Positions 9,866 through 21,778 of a DNA stretch of 64,000 nucleotides are shown here, in pieces. The notes under the pieces are model-generated. The model saw only the letters and a list, made by a program, of their open reading frames with translations. It was not told the origin of the DNA and did no database searches. The stretch's first letter is position 1, and each line of letters begins with the position of its first letter. Origin of the DNA: Actinopolyspora biskrensis (GTDB lineage: Bacteria > Actinomycetota > Actinomycetes > Mycobacteriales > Pseudonocardiaceae). A program made the position numbers and the translations under genes. The DNA lies in contig NZ_JACBYW010000001.1 in assembly GCF_013408175.1 (NCBI RefSeq), forward strand, positions 744,001 through 808,000. Direction: 5' to 3'.

Positions 9866-10127
9866 CGAGCACTCCAGGTGCCTGTCGACACTGCCGTGTT
9901 GACGTCTTCCTACCGCCCGCACCCGGCAGGTTCAACGTCCATTGGGGGCATGTTCACCAGCGGAAATGCTCTCGGTTCCTGTTGATGGGAACCGCAGTCG
10001 TCGATTTCGGGCGTGGCACTGCCGGCAGGGGTGCTCGGCGTGCTGGTGGAGGGCGTCCTGCGGGGAGTGCTCTTTGCGCCGCCGCTTCGGGGGTCGCTCC
10101 TGCGGACTCCGGGAGGACGGGGTCGAG

Positions 10128-10721
10128 TCACGCCGGTGCCGAGCCCTTCCGCGCGGCCGCGGGGAGTTCGGTATCGGGTGCTGCCGGCCAGCGTCGTGCG
10201 TCGGGGCCGAGGGCGCGGAGCTGGTGTACCTGTTGGACGCACCAGGGGGAGAGGTCGGGCATCTCGTCGGCCGCGGCGGTTTCCGCGAACTCGTCCCAGG
10301 GCGTCCACCGGAGGGCGTCGACTTCGGCGGGGTCGGGGTGCGGCACGGCGCGGGTTCGGGCGCGAAAGACCGGGCACATCTCGTTTTCCACGGTGCCGTT
10401 GTCCATGACGGCGCGGTAGCGAAATGCGGGCAGGATCAGCTCGACGGCCTCAGTGGACAGGCCCAGCTCCTCGTGCAGCCGCCGCGTGACCGCCGTGGTG
10501 AGGGGTTCGCCGGGGGAGGGGTGCCCGCAGCAGGAGTTGCTCCACACCCCGGGCCAGGTCGTCTTGCTCGTGGCGCGCCGGGTCAGCAGGAGCTGGTTGT
10601 CCCCGTTGATGACGTAGCAGGAAAAGGCCAGGTGCAGTGGGGTGTGCTCGTGGTGCACGGTGGCTTTGTCGGCGACGCCGCTGGCGTGACCGGACTCGTC
10701 GAGCAGGACGACTTCTTCCAC
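10128..10721 (-). CDS. idi: Isopentenyl-diphosphate delta-isomerase, type I
   Basis: It interconverts IPP and DMAPP, the precursors for polyprenyl diphosphates. The protein is about 197 residues with a Nudix-like fold. WSNSCCGHPSPGE contains the active-site cysteine, and ENEMCPVF carries the glutamates that bind the divalent metal. Both motifs are diagnostic for type I Idi. The GTG at 10721 is chosen because AAGGA lies six bases upstream; an in-frame ATG at 10748 would add nine residues. It is divergent from the encapsulin/geosmin genes, with a 291-base shared upstream region. Together with the farnesyl diphosphate synthase gene at 17000 it would supply the precursor for geosmin. Confidence 0.95.
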   Translation of the reverse strand: MEEVVLLDESGHASGVADKATVHHEHTPLHLAFSCYVINGDNQLLLTRRATSKTTWPGVWSNSCCGHPSPGEPLTTAVTRRLHEELGLSTEAVELILPAFRYRAVMDNGTVENEMCPVFRARTRAVPHPDPAEVDALRWTPWDEFAETAAADEMPDLSPWCVQQVHQLRALGPDARRWPAAPDTELPAAARKGSAPA

Positions 10722-11012
10722 TGTGGTTCCTTCCTGGCGTGCCGGCAAGCGTGATCATCGTGGCGTTGGCGACGTGTCGTGTCGACCTCTCGCTCGTGTA
10801 TGTGACTGGCCAAACACGACTTGTGCTAGCTCGTATTGATCAATTAGCTTACCCCATCAGGTGGCTGCTGATCACCTTTTCGGGTGATTACCAGCAGTCG
10901 CCCTCCGACTGGGAAGAGCACGTTCGGAACCTGCTGGGGAGAGTTCGGCGCGCAGGTATCAACTGGTCTGACTGGACGGACGGGAATGTGACATACGTCT
11001 AATTGGTGGTGT
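10722..11012. promoter_or_regulatory. Divergent control region between idi and the encapsulin/geosmin genes
   Basis: This stretch is less GC-rich than its surroundings and must hold the promoters of both idi and encapsulin A. An inverted repeat at 10866-10896 (TGCTG-ATCACC, short loop, GGTGAT, then CAGCA) could be an operator or an RNA hairpin in the leader. I could not assign -35/-10 boxes confidently. Confidence 0.4.
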
Positions 11013-12434
11013 GTGGTGACAAGCACGGAGTCGGCCTTCGGGCAGCAGAACGGTGACGGACAGTCTCCGTTGAGTCTGGGTACGGCGGCGGCGCGGAATC
11101 TGTCGACGACGACGAAGACGCCGCCGCAGATGCAGTCGATCACTTCGCGGTGGTTACTGCGCCTGCTGCCGTGGGTGCAGGCCTCGGGCGGGGCCTACCG
11201 GGTGAACCGCAGGTTGAGCTACCAGCTCGGGGACGGGCTGGTGACGTTCTCCAACACCGGATCGACGGTGCGGGTGATCCCGGGCGAGTTGTGCGAGCTG
11301 CCCGCGCTGCGGGGTTTCGACGACACCACGGTGCTGGAGGGGTTGGCCGAGCGCTTCGTGCAGCGCGAGTACGCCGCGGGTGATGTGATCGCCGAGGCGG
11401 GACGCCCGGACGAAGAGGTCGTGCTCATCGCGCACGGCAAGGTGAACAAGCTCGGCACGGGGCCCTACGGGGAGCAGACGGTGCTGGGAGTGCTGGCCGG
11501 TGGGGAGCACTTCGGCGGTCAGGTGCTGGCCGAGGGGCAGGGTAGCTGGGAGTTCACCGCCAAGGCCGTGACTCCGTGCACGGTGCTGGCGCTGCCGCGC
11601 CGGTCCGCCCAGGAGGTGGTGGATCGCTCCGAGGCGCTGCGCGGCCACCTCGCCCAGCTCCGGAGCGGTCCGCAGGGGGCGCACAACGAGGACGGCGAGG
11701 CCGCGGTCTCGGTGGCCGCCGGGCACGCCGGCGAGCCGGACCTGCCGGGCACGTTCGTCGATTACGAGCTCAAGCCCCGCGAGTACGAGCTCAGCGTGGC
11801 CCAGACGGTGTTGCGCGTGCACAGCCGGGTCGCGGATCTGTACAACAAGCCGATGGACCAGACCGAGCAGCAGCTGCGCCTGACCATTCAGGAGCTGCGC
11901 GAGGAGCAGGAGCGGGAGCTGGTCAACAACCGCGAGTTCGGCTTGCTGCACAACGCCGACCTGCGCCAGCGCGTCCACACCCGCACCGGCCCGCCCACCC
12001 CGGACGACATGGACGAGCTGCTGTCGCTGGTGTGGAAGGACCCCGGCTTCTTCCTGGCGCACCCGCGGGCCATCGCCGCGTTCGGCCGCGAGTGCAGCCG
12101 CCGCGGGTTGTATCCGGCCAATGTGGATGTCGGTGGGCACCAGGTGCCCGCGTGGCGGGGTGTGCCGCTGTTCCCGTGCAACAAGTTGCCGATGAGCAGT
12201 CAGCGGACCACCTCGATCATGCTGATGCGCACCGGTGAGGCGAACCAGGGCGTGGTCGGGCTGCACCAGACCGGTCTTCCGGACGAGTACGAACCGGGCC
12301 TGTCGGTGCGTTTCATGAACATCAGCGAGAAGGCCATCATCTCGTACCTGGTCTCCACCTACTACTCCGCCGCGGTGCTCGTGCCGGACGCGCTGGCGGT
12401 GCTGGACGACGTCCAGACGGGCCGGGAAAGCTGA
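11013..12434 (+). CDS. Family 2B encapsulin shell protein A (cNMP-binding insertion)
   Basis: This about 473-residue protein is a nanocompartment shell protein with the HK97 fold, often misannotated as a Crp-like regulator. The N-terminal arm contains [15 protein letters not shown] followed by [19 protein letters not shown] cyclic-nucleotide-binding beta-barrel is inserted at about residues 100-215 ([27 protein letters not shown]). The remaining HK97 region is typical of family 2B ([53 protein letters not shown]). There is no HTH. It lies 3 bases upstream of the geosmin synthase gene, so translational coupling is likely. Codon 48 is TTA (11154-11156), a rare leucine codon. Either of two tandem GTG codons (11013, 11016) could be the start. 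A paralogous shell gene follows the synthase. Confidence 0.92.
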   Translation: MVTSTESAFGQQNGDGQSPLSLGTAAARNLSTTTKTPPQMQSITSRWLLRLLPWVQASGGAYRVNRRLSYQLGDGLVTFSNTGSTVRVIPGELCELPALRGFDDTTVLEGLAERFVQREYAAGDVIAEAGRPDEEVVLIAHGKVNKLGTGPYGEQTVLGVLAGGEHFGGQVLAEGQGSWEFTAKAVTPCTVLALPRRSAQEVVDRSEALRGHLAQLRSGPQGAHNEDGEAAVSVAAGHAGEPDLPGTFVDYELKPREYELSVAQTVLRVHSRVADLYNKPMDQTEQQLRLTIQELREEQERELVNNREFGLLHNADLRQRVHTRTGPPTPDDMDELLSLVWKDPGFFLAHPRAIAAFGRECSRRGLYPANVDVGGHQVPAWRGVPLFPCNKLPMSSQRTTSIMLMRTGEANQGVVGLHQTGLPDEYEPGLSVRFMNISEKAIISYLVSTYYSAAVLVPDALAVLDDVQTGRES

Positions 12435-14786
<2,352 letters not shown>

Positions 14787-14848
14787 CCGGAACGGTGCCG
14801 TTCCCGTTCCCGCTTCCCGCCCCGACACACGATGGGTGACTACACAAC

Positions 14849-16261
14849 ATGACCGAGAGCGCGCCGGACGCGGCGTCCCTCCCCGCCCACGACGCCCAGC
14901 AGCAACTCAGCCTGGGGACCGCGGCAGCACGCAATCTGGCGACGACGACGAAGACGCCGCCGCAGATGCAGTCGATCAGCCCGCGGTGGCTGCTGCGCAT
15001 GCTGCCCTGGACCGAAACCACCAGCGGTTCCTACCGGGTCAACCGCAGGCTGACCTACGAGCTCGGCGACGGGCGTCTGACGTTCTCCAACACCGGCGAT
15101 CAGGTTCGCGTGCTGCCGCCGGAACTCCGCGAGATCGCCTCCCTGCGCGATCTCGACGACGAGACGGTGCTGACCGCGCTGGCCGACAGGTTCACCCAGC
15201 ACCACTACGCGGCGGGGGAGAGCATCACCACCGCGGGCCAGCCCGCCGATGAGCTGATGCTGCTGGCCCACGGCAAGGTCAACACCCGGACCCCGGGGCC
15301 CTACGGGGACGAGACCTCGCGGGACGTGCTCGCCGACGGCGAGTACTTCGGCGAGCACGTCCTCACCGGCGGCCGGGAGACCTGGCCCGTCACGGCCACC
15401 GCGTTGACCCCGTGCATCGTGCTGAGCCTGTCCCGCCGTGCCGTGGACGAGCTCGCCGACCGCTCCGAGCCGCTGCGCACCCACCTCGAACGGGTGCGCA
15501 ACCGCGCTCGGCCCGCGCAGAACAAGCACGGCGAGGCCGTCATGCGGCTGGCAGCCGGGCACGACGGCGAGCCCGAGCTGCCCGGCACGTTCGCCGACTA
15601 CGATCTCAACCCTCGCGAGTACGAGCTCAGCGTCGCCCAGACCATCCTGCGCGTGCACACCCGGGTCAACGACCTGTACAGCCAGCCGATGAACCAGCTC
15701 GACCAGCAGCTGCGGCTCACGGTGGAAGAGCTGCGTGAGCAGCAGGAGGCGGACCTGATCAACAACCGCGAGTTCGGGCTGCTGCACAACGCCGACCTGC
15801 GTCAACGCCTCCAAACCACCGGGGGTCCGCCCAGTCCGGGCGATCTCGACGAGCTGCTGTCCCGGCGGCGCAAGTCCGAGTTCTTCCTCGCCCATCCGCG
15901 CACCATCGCCGCGTTCGGCCGCGAGTGCAACCGCCAGGGCGTCTACCCGGACAGCATCGACGTGGACGGCACCCGCGTGACCGCCTGGCGTGGTGTGCCG
16001 CTGCTGCCCTGCAACAAGATCCCCATCAGCGAGACCAACACCAGCTCGGTCCTGGTCATGCGGACCGGGGAGGACCACCAGGGCGTGGTCGGGCTGCACC
16101 AGACCGGTATCCCCGACGAGTACGCTCCCAGCCTCAACGTGCGGTTCATGGGCCTCAACGCCAAGGCCGTCACTTCGTACCTGGTCAGCGCGTACTACTC
16201 CGCCGCCGTGCTCACCCCCGACGCACTCGGCGTGCTGGAGAACGTCGAAATCGCCAGTTGA
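14849..16261 (+). CDS. Family 2B encapsulin shell protein B (cNMP-binding insertion)
   Basis: This 470-residue paralogue of the shell protein at 11013 has the same arrangement: an N-arm with [15 protein letters not shown], an inserted cNMP-binding domain ([24 protein letters not shown]), and an HK97 region ([49 protein letters not shown]). Both copies share nearly identical DNA around 11105-11145 and 14939-14980, pointing to duplication. The ATG at 14849 follows a 62-base gap after the synthase. The stop codon TGA (16259-16261) lies inside TTGA, the complement of the TCAA right-end cleavage site of an IS200/IS605 element. The native C-terminus may therefore have been altered by that insertion. 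I saw no TTA codon in this copy. Two shell genes could form a mixed shell. Confidence 0.92.
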   Translation: MTESAPDAASLPAHDAQQQLSLGTAAARNLATTTKTPPQMQSISPRWLLRMLPWTETTSGSYRVNRRLTYELGDGRLTFSNTGDQVRVLPPELREIASLRDLDDETVLTALADRFTQHHYAAGESITTAGQPADELMLLAHGKVNTRTPGPYGDETSRDVLADGEYFGEHVLTGGRETWPVTATALTPCIVLSLSRRAVDELADRSEPLRTHLERVRNRARPAQNKHGEAVMRLAAGHDGEPELPGTFADYDLNPREYELSVAQTILRVHTRVNDLYSQPMNQLDQQLRLTVEELREQQEADLINNREFGLLHNADLRQRLQTTGGPPSPGDLDELLSRRRKSEFFLAHPRTIAAFGRECNRQGVYPDSIDVDGTRVTAWRGVPLLPCNKIPISETNTSSVLVMRTGEDHQGVVGLHQTGIPDEYAPSLNVRFMGLNAKAVTSYLVSAYYSAAVLTPDALGVLENVEIAS

Positions 16262-16985
16262 CTTCCTCCCCGCCCCAGGGGGCGGGGGTTCCCGTCGGGC
16301 TCGCGTCCGATGTTTCCTGCTTCGTTGCCGACCGCCGGAGGGAGGACCCTTGCGGACTCACGTCAGCTCCACAGGCTTCGCCGGGGTTCTGCCCGGCTAC
16401 GGCTCGACCAGCGGCACGGATGTTCTTGGCCGCGTTGACGTCGCGCTCGTGCCGGGCGCGGCAGCCCGGGCACGTCCACGCCCGCACGGACAGCTTCGGA
16501 TGGCTCAGCAGGTGCCCGCAGGCCGAGCACGTCTTGCTGGACGGGTACCAGCGGTCGACCACCACGAGGATCTTGCCCGCGCCCTGCGAAGGAGTTCGCA
16601 AACGCGGTGTGCCGGTGCCGGAGCGTCTGTTGCAGCGGCACGGCCGAGACCTCGGACGGGAGCCCCGGGCCCTAGGCTCTCTTCCACGCGGCGAGGTTCG
16701 CGTCGGTTTCTTCGCACGAGGTGGACCGACCCTCGGTGCGCCGGCGGCGGTGCCGCGCATCGAGGGGCTCGTTCCACACCAGGCGGACGCAGCCGAACGT
16801 GCGGCCAAGCCGGGCCGCCTGCTCGGGGCCCGGGCAGGTCCGGCACTTGCACGCCGTCCGCGCACCGATCATTTTGCACGACTACCGATCACGAGTAAGC
16901 ACGGGTGCGTGGACACTGAACAGCACTCGGGACCGGCTCCTCCCCGGCGTGAACGCCGGAGCTTCCGCCGATCGGAGAAAAGGTG
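16258..16985 (-). mobile_element. Decayed IS200/IS605-type element with tnpB relic
   Basis: The element is oriented on the minus strand. Its right end is a GC hairpin (CCCCGCCCC pairing with GGGGCGGGG, 16268-16287) followed on the minus strand by GAGGAAGTCAA, where TCAA is the usual right cleavage site of this family. Its left end has a matching hairpin (CCGGCGT/ACGCCGG, 16944-16959). A broken tnpB lies between them and no tnpA was seen. The exact left boundary is uncertain. It separates shell B from the polyprenyl diphosphate synthase gene. Confidence 0.75.
16262..16872 (-). pseudogene. tnpB: TnpB (OrfB) remnant with internal deletion and frameshifts
   Basis: Three pieces of an RNA-guided TnpB nuclease are visible in different frames. 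The N-terminal piece (from ATG at 16872) has PEQAARLGRTFGCVRLVWNE and SCEETDANLAAWKR. A short following piece reads VPLQQTLRHRHTAFANSFAG. The C-terminal piece has CSACGHLLSHPKL and CPGCRARHERDVNAAKNI, which are the zinc ribbon and the RuvC-III aspartate segment. Roughly the middle half of the protein, including the RuvC-I aspartate and RuvC-II glutamate, is missing, so it cannot be an active nuclease. The C-terminal frame reads through the element end into shell B antisense. The 3' end, where TnpB guide RNAs arise, is preserved. Confidence 0.82.
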
Positions 16986-16999
16986 AAAGGAATACGCAC

Positions 17000-18043
17000 A
17001 TGGCAACCCCCGATGTGCTCCCGCACGCCGTCCCGGCCCAGGAGGCATACCGAGCTCTGGACGTCGCGCGCGGCCAGGTGGAGCCCGCGCTGCGGACCGC
17101 CCTCGACACGCTGCCCGAGGACATGCGCCACATCGCTCGGTACCAGTTCGGCTGGATCGACGAGCACGGCCACCCCAGCGACGCCTCCGGTGGTAAGGCG
17201 CTGCGTCCCGCGCTGGTCCTCCTCGCCGCCGAGGCCGTCGGCGGCACCGCCGAGGAGGCCCTGCCCGCCGCGGTCGCCGTCGAGCTCGTGCACAACTTCT
17301 CGCTGCTCCACGACGACGTCATCGACACCGACGCCACTCGCCGTCACCGCCCCACGGCATGGACCGTGTTCGGGGCCAGCGCGGCGATCCTGGCCGGCGA
17401 CGCCCTGCTCTCGCTGGCGTCCGGAGTGCTCGCCGACAGCGGGCATTCGGCCGCCCTGCCCGGCATGCGGCTGCTCAACACCACTGTCCAGGAGCTGATT
17501 CAGGGCCAGGTCACGGACCTGGCCTTCGAGCAACGCAGCGATGTGGACGTCGCAGAGTGTCAACGCATGGCCGAAGCCAAAACCGCCGCACTGCTGGCGA
17601 CCTCCTGCGAACTCGGTGCCCTGTTCGCGGGCGCCGGCCCGCAGCGAACCGAGCACCTGCGCCGCTTCGGTCACGATCTGGGGCTGGCCTTTCAGCACGT
17701 CGACGACCTGCTCGGAATCTGGGGTGATCCCGACGTGACCGGCAAATCCGCCTATTCCGACCTGCACGCCCGCAAGAAGACCCTGCCCGTGGTGTTCGCG
17801 TTGAACTCCGGCAGTCCCGCCGGGCAGCGACTCGCCGACCACTACCACCACCCTCCGGCCTCGGAAGCCGATCTGACCGACACCGCGGACCTCGTCGACA
17901 CGGCCGGGGGGCGCGCCTGGAGTCATGCCCAGACCGACCAGCTACTCACCCACGCCCTGCGTCAGCTCGAGGAGGCAGGTCTCATCGCCCGGACGCGTGA
18001 ACTGACCGCACTCGCGCACCTCGTCACCCAACGCGACCACTAG
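17000..18043 (+). CDS. Polyprenyl (probably farnesyl) diphosphate synthase of the encapsulin locus
   Basis: This 347-residue trans-prenyl diphosphate synthase condenses DMAPP/GPP with IPP. GGKALRPALVLLAAEAV precedes the first aspartate-rich motif (LLHDDVIDTD, around residue 102). GQVTDLAF and the second motif DDLLGIWGD follow. The family is commonly found next to family 2 encapsulins as a polyprenyl transferase partner and presumably feeds FPP to geosmin synthase. Chain length cannot be read with certainty. The ATG at 17000 has GAAAGG upstream, immediately after the left end of the decayed IS element, which now separates it from shell B. I see no GPTGLGT tag in it. Confidence 0.9.
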   Translation: MATPDVLPHAVPAQEAYRALDVARGQVEPALRTALDTLPEDMRHIARYQFGWIDEHGHPSDASGGKALRPALVLLAAEAVGGTAEEALPAAVAVELVHNFSLLHDDVIDTDATRRHRPTAWTVFGASAAILAGDALLSLASGVLADSGHSAALPGMRLLNTTVQELIQGQVTDLAFEQRSDVDVAECQRMAEAKTAALLATSCELGALFAGAGPQRTEHLRRFGHDLGLAFQHVDDLLGIWGDPDVTGKSAYSDLHARKKTLPVVFALNSGSPAGQRLADHYHHPPASEADLTDTADLVDTAGGRAWSHAQTDQLLTHALRQLEEAGLIARTRELTALAHLVTQRDH

Positions 18044-18242
18044 CAGGACGTGTTTTGGACGTGGAGGGTGGGAGCGAGCCGGGGCCCGGGCGCGAGACCG
18101 CCTCGGCAGCCGCTACCGGTGGTGTCCCGGATTCGACGGCACTGTTCGGTCGCTGTCCACAGTGCTCAGGGGTTTCGCTCTTGGCTCGGACGGTGTTCGC
18201 CGGGGTCCTGTCCGCGTCGTTCCGGTGAGGGCGACGCGGTTC

Positions 18243-19064
18243 TCAGGTGAGCTTGATCTGGCGGTTGACATCCTTGTAGAGCAGGTACCGGAACTTGCCG
18301 GGACCACCGGCGTAGCAGGCCTGAGGGCAGAACGCGCGCAGCCACATGAAGTCGCCGGCTTCGACCTCGACCCAGTCGTCGTTGAGGCGGTAGACCGCCT
18401 TGCCCTCCAGGACGTAGATACCGTGTTCCATCACGTGCGTCTCGGCGAAGGGGATCACGGCGCCGGGATCGAACGTGACGATGTTGACGTGCATGTCGTG
18501 GGAGAGGTCGTCGGGATCGACGAATCGGGTGGTCGTCCACGCACCGTCGGTGTCCGGCATCGGAGTGGGGGTGATGTCCTGCTCCTGCACGGCGAAACCC
18601 TCGGGAGTCGGGTGCCCCCGCAGCGGCTCGTAAGCCTTGCGGACCCACTGGAAGCTGGCCGTCTCGTCCGACTCGTTGCTCACCGACCAGTCCGCGCCTG
18701 GGGGCAGGTAGGCGTAACCGCCGGGGGAGAGGACGTGGGGCTCGCCCTCGATCACGACGGTGAGCGTGCCGGAGAGCAGGAACAGCACCGATTCGACACC
18801 GCGCTCCGGTTCCGGTTCATCACTGCCCCCGCCGGGGGAGACCTCGACGATGTACTGTGCGAACGTGGTGGCGAACCCGGCCACGGGCCGGGCCAGGATC
18901 CAGGACCGCGTGCGGGTCCAGCCGGGCAGGTTGCTGGTGACGATGTCGCGCAGCACGCCGCGGGGGATGACGGTGTAGGCTTCCTTGACCACTGCCCGGT
19001 CGGTGAGCAGCGTGTCCTGCGACGGGAGTCCTCCCTGCGGGGTGTGGTACGACGGTGCGTCCAA
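18243..19064 (-). CDS. allE: (S)-ureidoglycine aminohydrolase (bicupin)
   Basis: This 273-residue two-cupin enzyme hydrolyses (S)-ureidoglycine to ureidoglycolate and ammonia in allantoin degradation. The C-terminal cupin carries IPFAETHVMEHGIYVLEGKA with the Mn-binding His/Glu set, then EAGDFMWLRAFCPQACYAGG, which is near-diagnostic for AllE/UGHY. E. coli AllE is 261 residues. The start chosen is TTG at 19064, because AGGAG sits six or so bases upstream; an in-frame ATG at 19133 would add an arginine-rich leader that looks non-coding. No other allantoin genes are in the window, so it stands alone here. Confidence 0.93.
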   Translation of the reverse strand: MDAPSYHTPQGGLPSQDTLLTDRAVVKEAYTVIPRGVLRDIVTSNLPGWTRTRSWILARPVAGFATTFAQYIVEVSPGGGSDEPEPERGVESVLFLLSGTLTVVIEGEPHVLSPGGYAYLPPGADWSVSNESDETASFQWVRKAYEPLRGHPTPEGFAVQEQDITPTPMPDTDGAWTTTRFVDPDDLSHDMHVNIVTFDPGAVIPFAETHVMEHGIYVLEGKAVYRLNDDWVEVEAGDFMWLRAFCPQACYAGGPGKFRYLLYKDVNRQIKLT

Positions 19065-19791
19065 GGTCTGCTCCTGTCCTGATCGGAGTTCGCGTGCTCG
19101 GCCCCGCGGTTGTGGTACGGGGCTTTTCGCCATGTCCGTCCGCGAGCGGTCAGCACATCGGACCGCCGTTGGCACGAGGGGCGAACCCCTTCAGCGGTCG
19201 GGAAGGGTCGTTGGCGGTGGTGATCGCTTCTCGCGCGCTCGACGTGCCCGTGTCGGAACCGGTGCCGGTCGTCGTCGACGAAGCACGACACCGCGCCGGG
19301 AAGCGGCGACTCCGACGGACGCGGTCTCTCCGCGCGGGGCGCCGCGCACGTGTGGTTCGTACGTCTGGACGAGCGCGATCGGGCCTGGTTTCGGCGGCGG
19401 CCGACTTGGTGCCGCCCCCTGCACGGTATCTAGTTTCGCAATTCGAAAAAACTATTTCACATTAAGGATAGTTTAGCCAGTCCTGTGATCCGGGTCAACG
19501 CCGCCGTGCGCAACAGCGGAGAAACCGTCGCGTGCCGGTGAAGGGGATGCGGATCGGCAGCCTGCGGTCCTCCAGCCGGGGTGCGGTGTTCTGACACACC
19601 GATGTCGGCGGCCGGAACCGGTCGGGAACCGAGCTCGCCCCGGTGCGTCGTTCGGGAGTCCGTCGTGCTCCAAGCCGAGCAGCCTCCGGGCGGGGTGCGA
19701 CGGCAAGTCGTCGGTTACGGTCGAGTGGATCAACGCCCATTGCGCGCAAGGGCTGTGACCGCTGCCGACCAACGGGTTTCGGAGAACGCTG
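19065..19791. promoter_or_regulatory. Intergenic region with an AT-rich nested operator
   Basis: No gene is supported here. An unusually AT-rich patch at 19431-19474 contains three ACTA/TAGT half-sites about 18-19 bases apart: TAGTTT at 19431, AAACTAT at 19449 and ATAGTTT at 19468. Consecutive pairs form inverted repeats. It probably marks a regulated promoter for the methyltransferase gene at 19792 or for allE. Confidence 0.45.
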
Positions 19792-20457
19792 ATGAGCGGA
19801 CAGGTGCGGGTGGACCACGAGCTGGCCGAATACGTTCGGCAGTGCTCCCTGCGCGAGGATGACGTGCTCCGCCGGTTACGTGAGGAGACCGCGCGGCTAC
19901 CCGAGCAGGACATGCAGATCTCACCGGAGCAGGGCCAGTTCCTGTACCTGGTTGCTCGCCTCCTGGACCCGGCCCGTGTGCTGGAGATCGGGGTGTTCAC
20001 GGGCTACAGCACGCTGTGCACGGCTCGTGCGTTGCGTGCCGGTGCGCGTCTCGTAGCCTGCGACACGAGTGCGGAGTGGACGTCGGTCGCCCGCCGCTAC
20101 TGGGACGAGTCGGGCGTGAGCGACCGCATCGACCTTCGCATGGGTGAGGCGACGGAAACGCTCGACTCGTTGTCCTCGGAGTTCGGCGTGGAAACGTTCG
20201 ATCTCGCTTTCGTGGACGCGGACAAGAGCGACTATCCGGAGTACCTGGAGCGGACGCTCGAACTGCTGCGTCCGGGTGGGCTCGTGATCTTCGACAACAC
20301 CTTGTGGGGCGGCAGGGTCGTGCGGGAAGACGCGGAGGACGAGGACACGAGGAGTGTCCGGCGGTTCAACGGGATGATCCGTGAGGATGCACGGGTCGAT
20401 ATCAGTCTTCTGCCGTTCGCGGACGGGTTGACCCTGGCCAGGAAGCGTGAACGGTGA
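19792..20457 (+). CDS. SAM-dependent O-methyltransferase (class I, CCoAMT-like)
   Basis: The 221-residue protein has the O-methyltransferase family 3 pattern. VLEIGVFTGYSTLCTARAL is the SAM-binding motif I (about residues 64-82). DLAFVDADKSDYPEYLE contains the metal-binding aspartate and the catalytic-lysine region. GGLVIFDNTLWGGRVV completes the metal site. Such enzymes are Mg2+-dependent and methylate catechol-like hydroxyls, and sometimes nitrogen, in secondary metabolism. The ATG at 19792 has GGAG upstream. It faces the MFS gene tail to tail and begins the probable small-molecule cluster at 19.8-28.0 kb. The substrate is unknown. Confidence 0.9.
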   Translation: MSGQVRVDHELAEYVRQCSLREDDVLRRLREETARLPEQDMQISPEQGQFLYLVARLLDPARVLEIGVFTGYSTLCTARALRAGARLVACDTSAEWTSVARRYWDESGVSDRIDLRMGEATETLDSLSSEFGVETFDLAFVDADKSDYPEYLERTLELLRPGGLVIFDNTLWGGRVVREDAEDEDTRSVRRFNGMIREDARVDISLLPFADGLTLARKRER

Positions 20458-20491
20458 GTACCTCGGGCCTGCTGAGAACCCCGTTCGGGAG

Positions 20492-21736
20492 CTACGGCGT
20501 GTTCGTGCGTTCGTGGTAGCGGGTCAGCTTTCGCGCCGACGGAACGGTGGCGACGACCAGGATCACCGCGAACACCAGGTAGACGAGACGGATGCTCAGC
20601 AGGGTGGTGAGAACGGTGCCGACGAGGAAGACCAGAAAATGAGAAGCAGCCTGCGTGGCACCGAGTATCGCGTAGTTCCGGCCCTCCGTCAGCGGGTCGA
20701 GCTCGTGCTGTATCAGGGTCTGGTAATATGCCCAGAATTGCAGCACCACTCCGACCAGGAGATACGAAACGGCGCTCTGCGCTGATGTCTGCGACTGGCT
20801 GAAGACGACTATGGCCGCTCCCGCGAACGGCACGGCCCCCTGGATCAGCAACTTGCGCGGGAGCCTGCTCGCCAGTACCGGGATGAGGACGCCTCCCACC
20901 AGCGCGCCTGCGGCCAGAGCCCCCTGGATGAGGCCGTACTCCAGTGAGCTCGCCCCCAGCTCGCCTTCCACGAACGGGGCGACCTGCCCGATGAGGAACC
21001 GCTGGGCCCCCGTCAGTGCGAGGAACAGCACGGCGGCGTCTCGCAGACCCGCGGATCGGCCCATGAAGCGCAGAGTCGACACGAGTTCCTTCCGGAGTCC
21101 GGGCCCCAGAACCGGGGTGCTCGTCCTGCGCGGCTGTCGAAAACGCCGTCCACCGATCGAGAGGATCCCGAGTGCCGACAGGGCGAACGTCGTGGCGTTC
21201 ATGACCATCGCCGCGTAGGGGGACCAGATCGATACCACCAGACCCCCCACGAGCGCGCCCAGGGTGTTGCCGAGCTGGTAGACGAAGGCGGTCACGCTGT
21301 TCGCCGAGAGAAGCAGCTCGGGGGGAACGATGTTGCGGACGAACGAGAGCGTCGCCGAGAAGAACACCGTACCGCAGAAAGCGATGGCGAACTCCTGAAC
21401 GTAGAGCTGCCAGGCTCCCAGCACTCCGAGTGCGCTGGTGAGCGGGATGGCCAGGACGAGACCCGCTTGTACGATGTCGAGGACCAGCAGGACGAGCCGC
21501 TGGTCATAGCGTTCGACGATGCGTCCCACGACCGGGGCGAGGACAACACCCGGCACGGCCGAGACCAGGAAGAGAGCGGGAACCGAGGCGGGGTTTCCGG
21601 TGATTTCCAGCAGCAGCCACGTGGCGGCCACCAGGTGGGCCAGGTTCCCGAGGAACGATACGAGGATGCAGACGATGTATCGGCGGTACGCGGACACCGA
21701 GAGGGCGGCGAGGCCGCTTCCGATGGATCGGGACAA
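20492..21736 (-). CDS. MFS transporter, MFS_3/EntS-like exporter
   Basis: The 414-residue protein has twelve predicted membrane helices. FRRY-like openings (AYRRYIVCILVSFLGNLAHLVAATWLLLEITG) and VLAPVVGRIVERYDQR resemble the MFS_3/enterobactin-exporter group. The predicted start is a TTG at 21736 without a strong ribosome binding site, so the N-terminus is uncertain. It lies 42 bases downstream of the glycosyltransferase on the same strand, so it is likely the last gene of that operon. It is a plausible export or self-resistance pump for the cluster product. Confidence 0.85.
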   Translation of the reverse strand: MSRSIGSGLAALSVSAYRRYIVCILVSFLGNLAHLVAATWLLLEITGNPASVPALFLVSAVPGVVLAPVVGRIVERYDQRLVLLVLDIVQAGLVLAIPLTSALGVLGAWQLYVQEFAIAFCGTVFFSATLSFVRNIVPPELLLSANSVTAFVYQLGNTLGALVGGLVVSIWSPYAAMVMNATTFALSALGILSIGGRRFRQPRRTSTPVLGPGLRKELVSTLRFMGRSAGLRDAAVLFLALTGAQRFLIGQVAPFVEGELGASSLEYGLIQGALAAGALVGGVLIPVLASRLPRKLLIQGAVPFAGAAIVVFSQSQTSAQSAVSYLLVGVVLQFWAYYQTLIQHELDPLTEGRNYAILGATQAASHFLVFLVGTVLTTLLSIRLVYLVFAVILVVATVPSARKLTRYHERTNTP

Positions 21737-21778
21737 TGCGGGACCGTCCGGTATCAGTCGGGTGTTCCGGAAGAGTGG

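Noticed and set aside
10637-11002. Forward reading frame ending [33 protein letters not shown], just upstream of shell A
   Set aside because: The tail looks protein-like, but most of the frame lies antisense to idi, no start with a ribosome binding site is evident and no family is recognised. Treated as control-region sequence.
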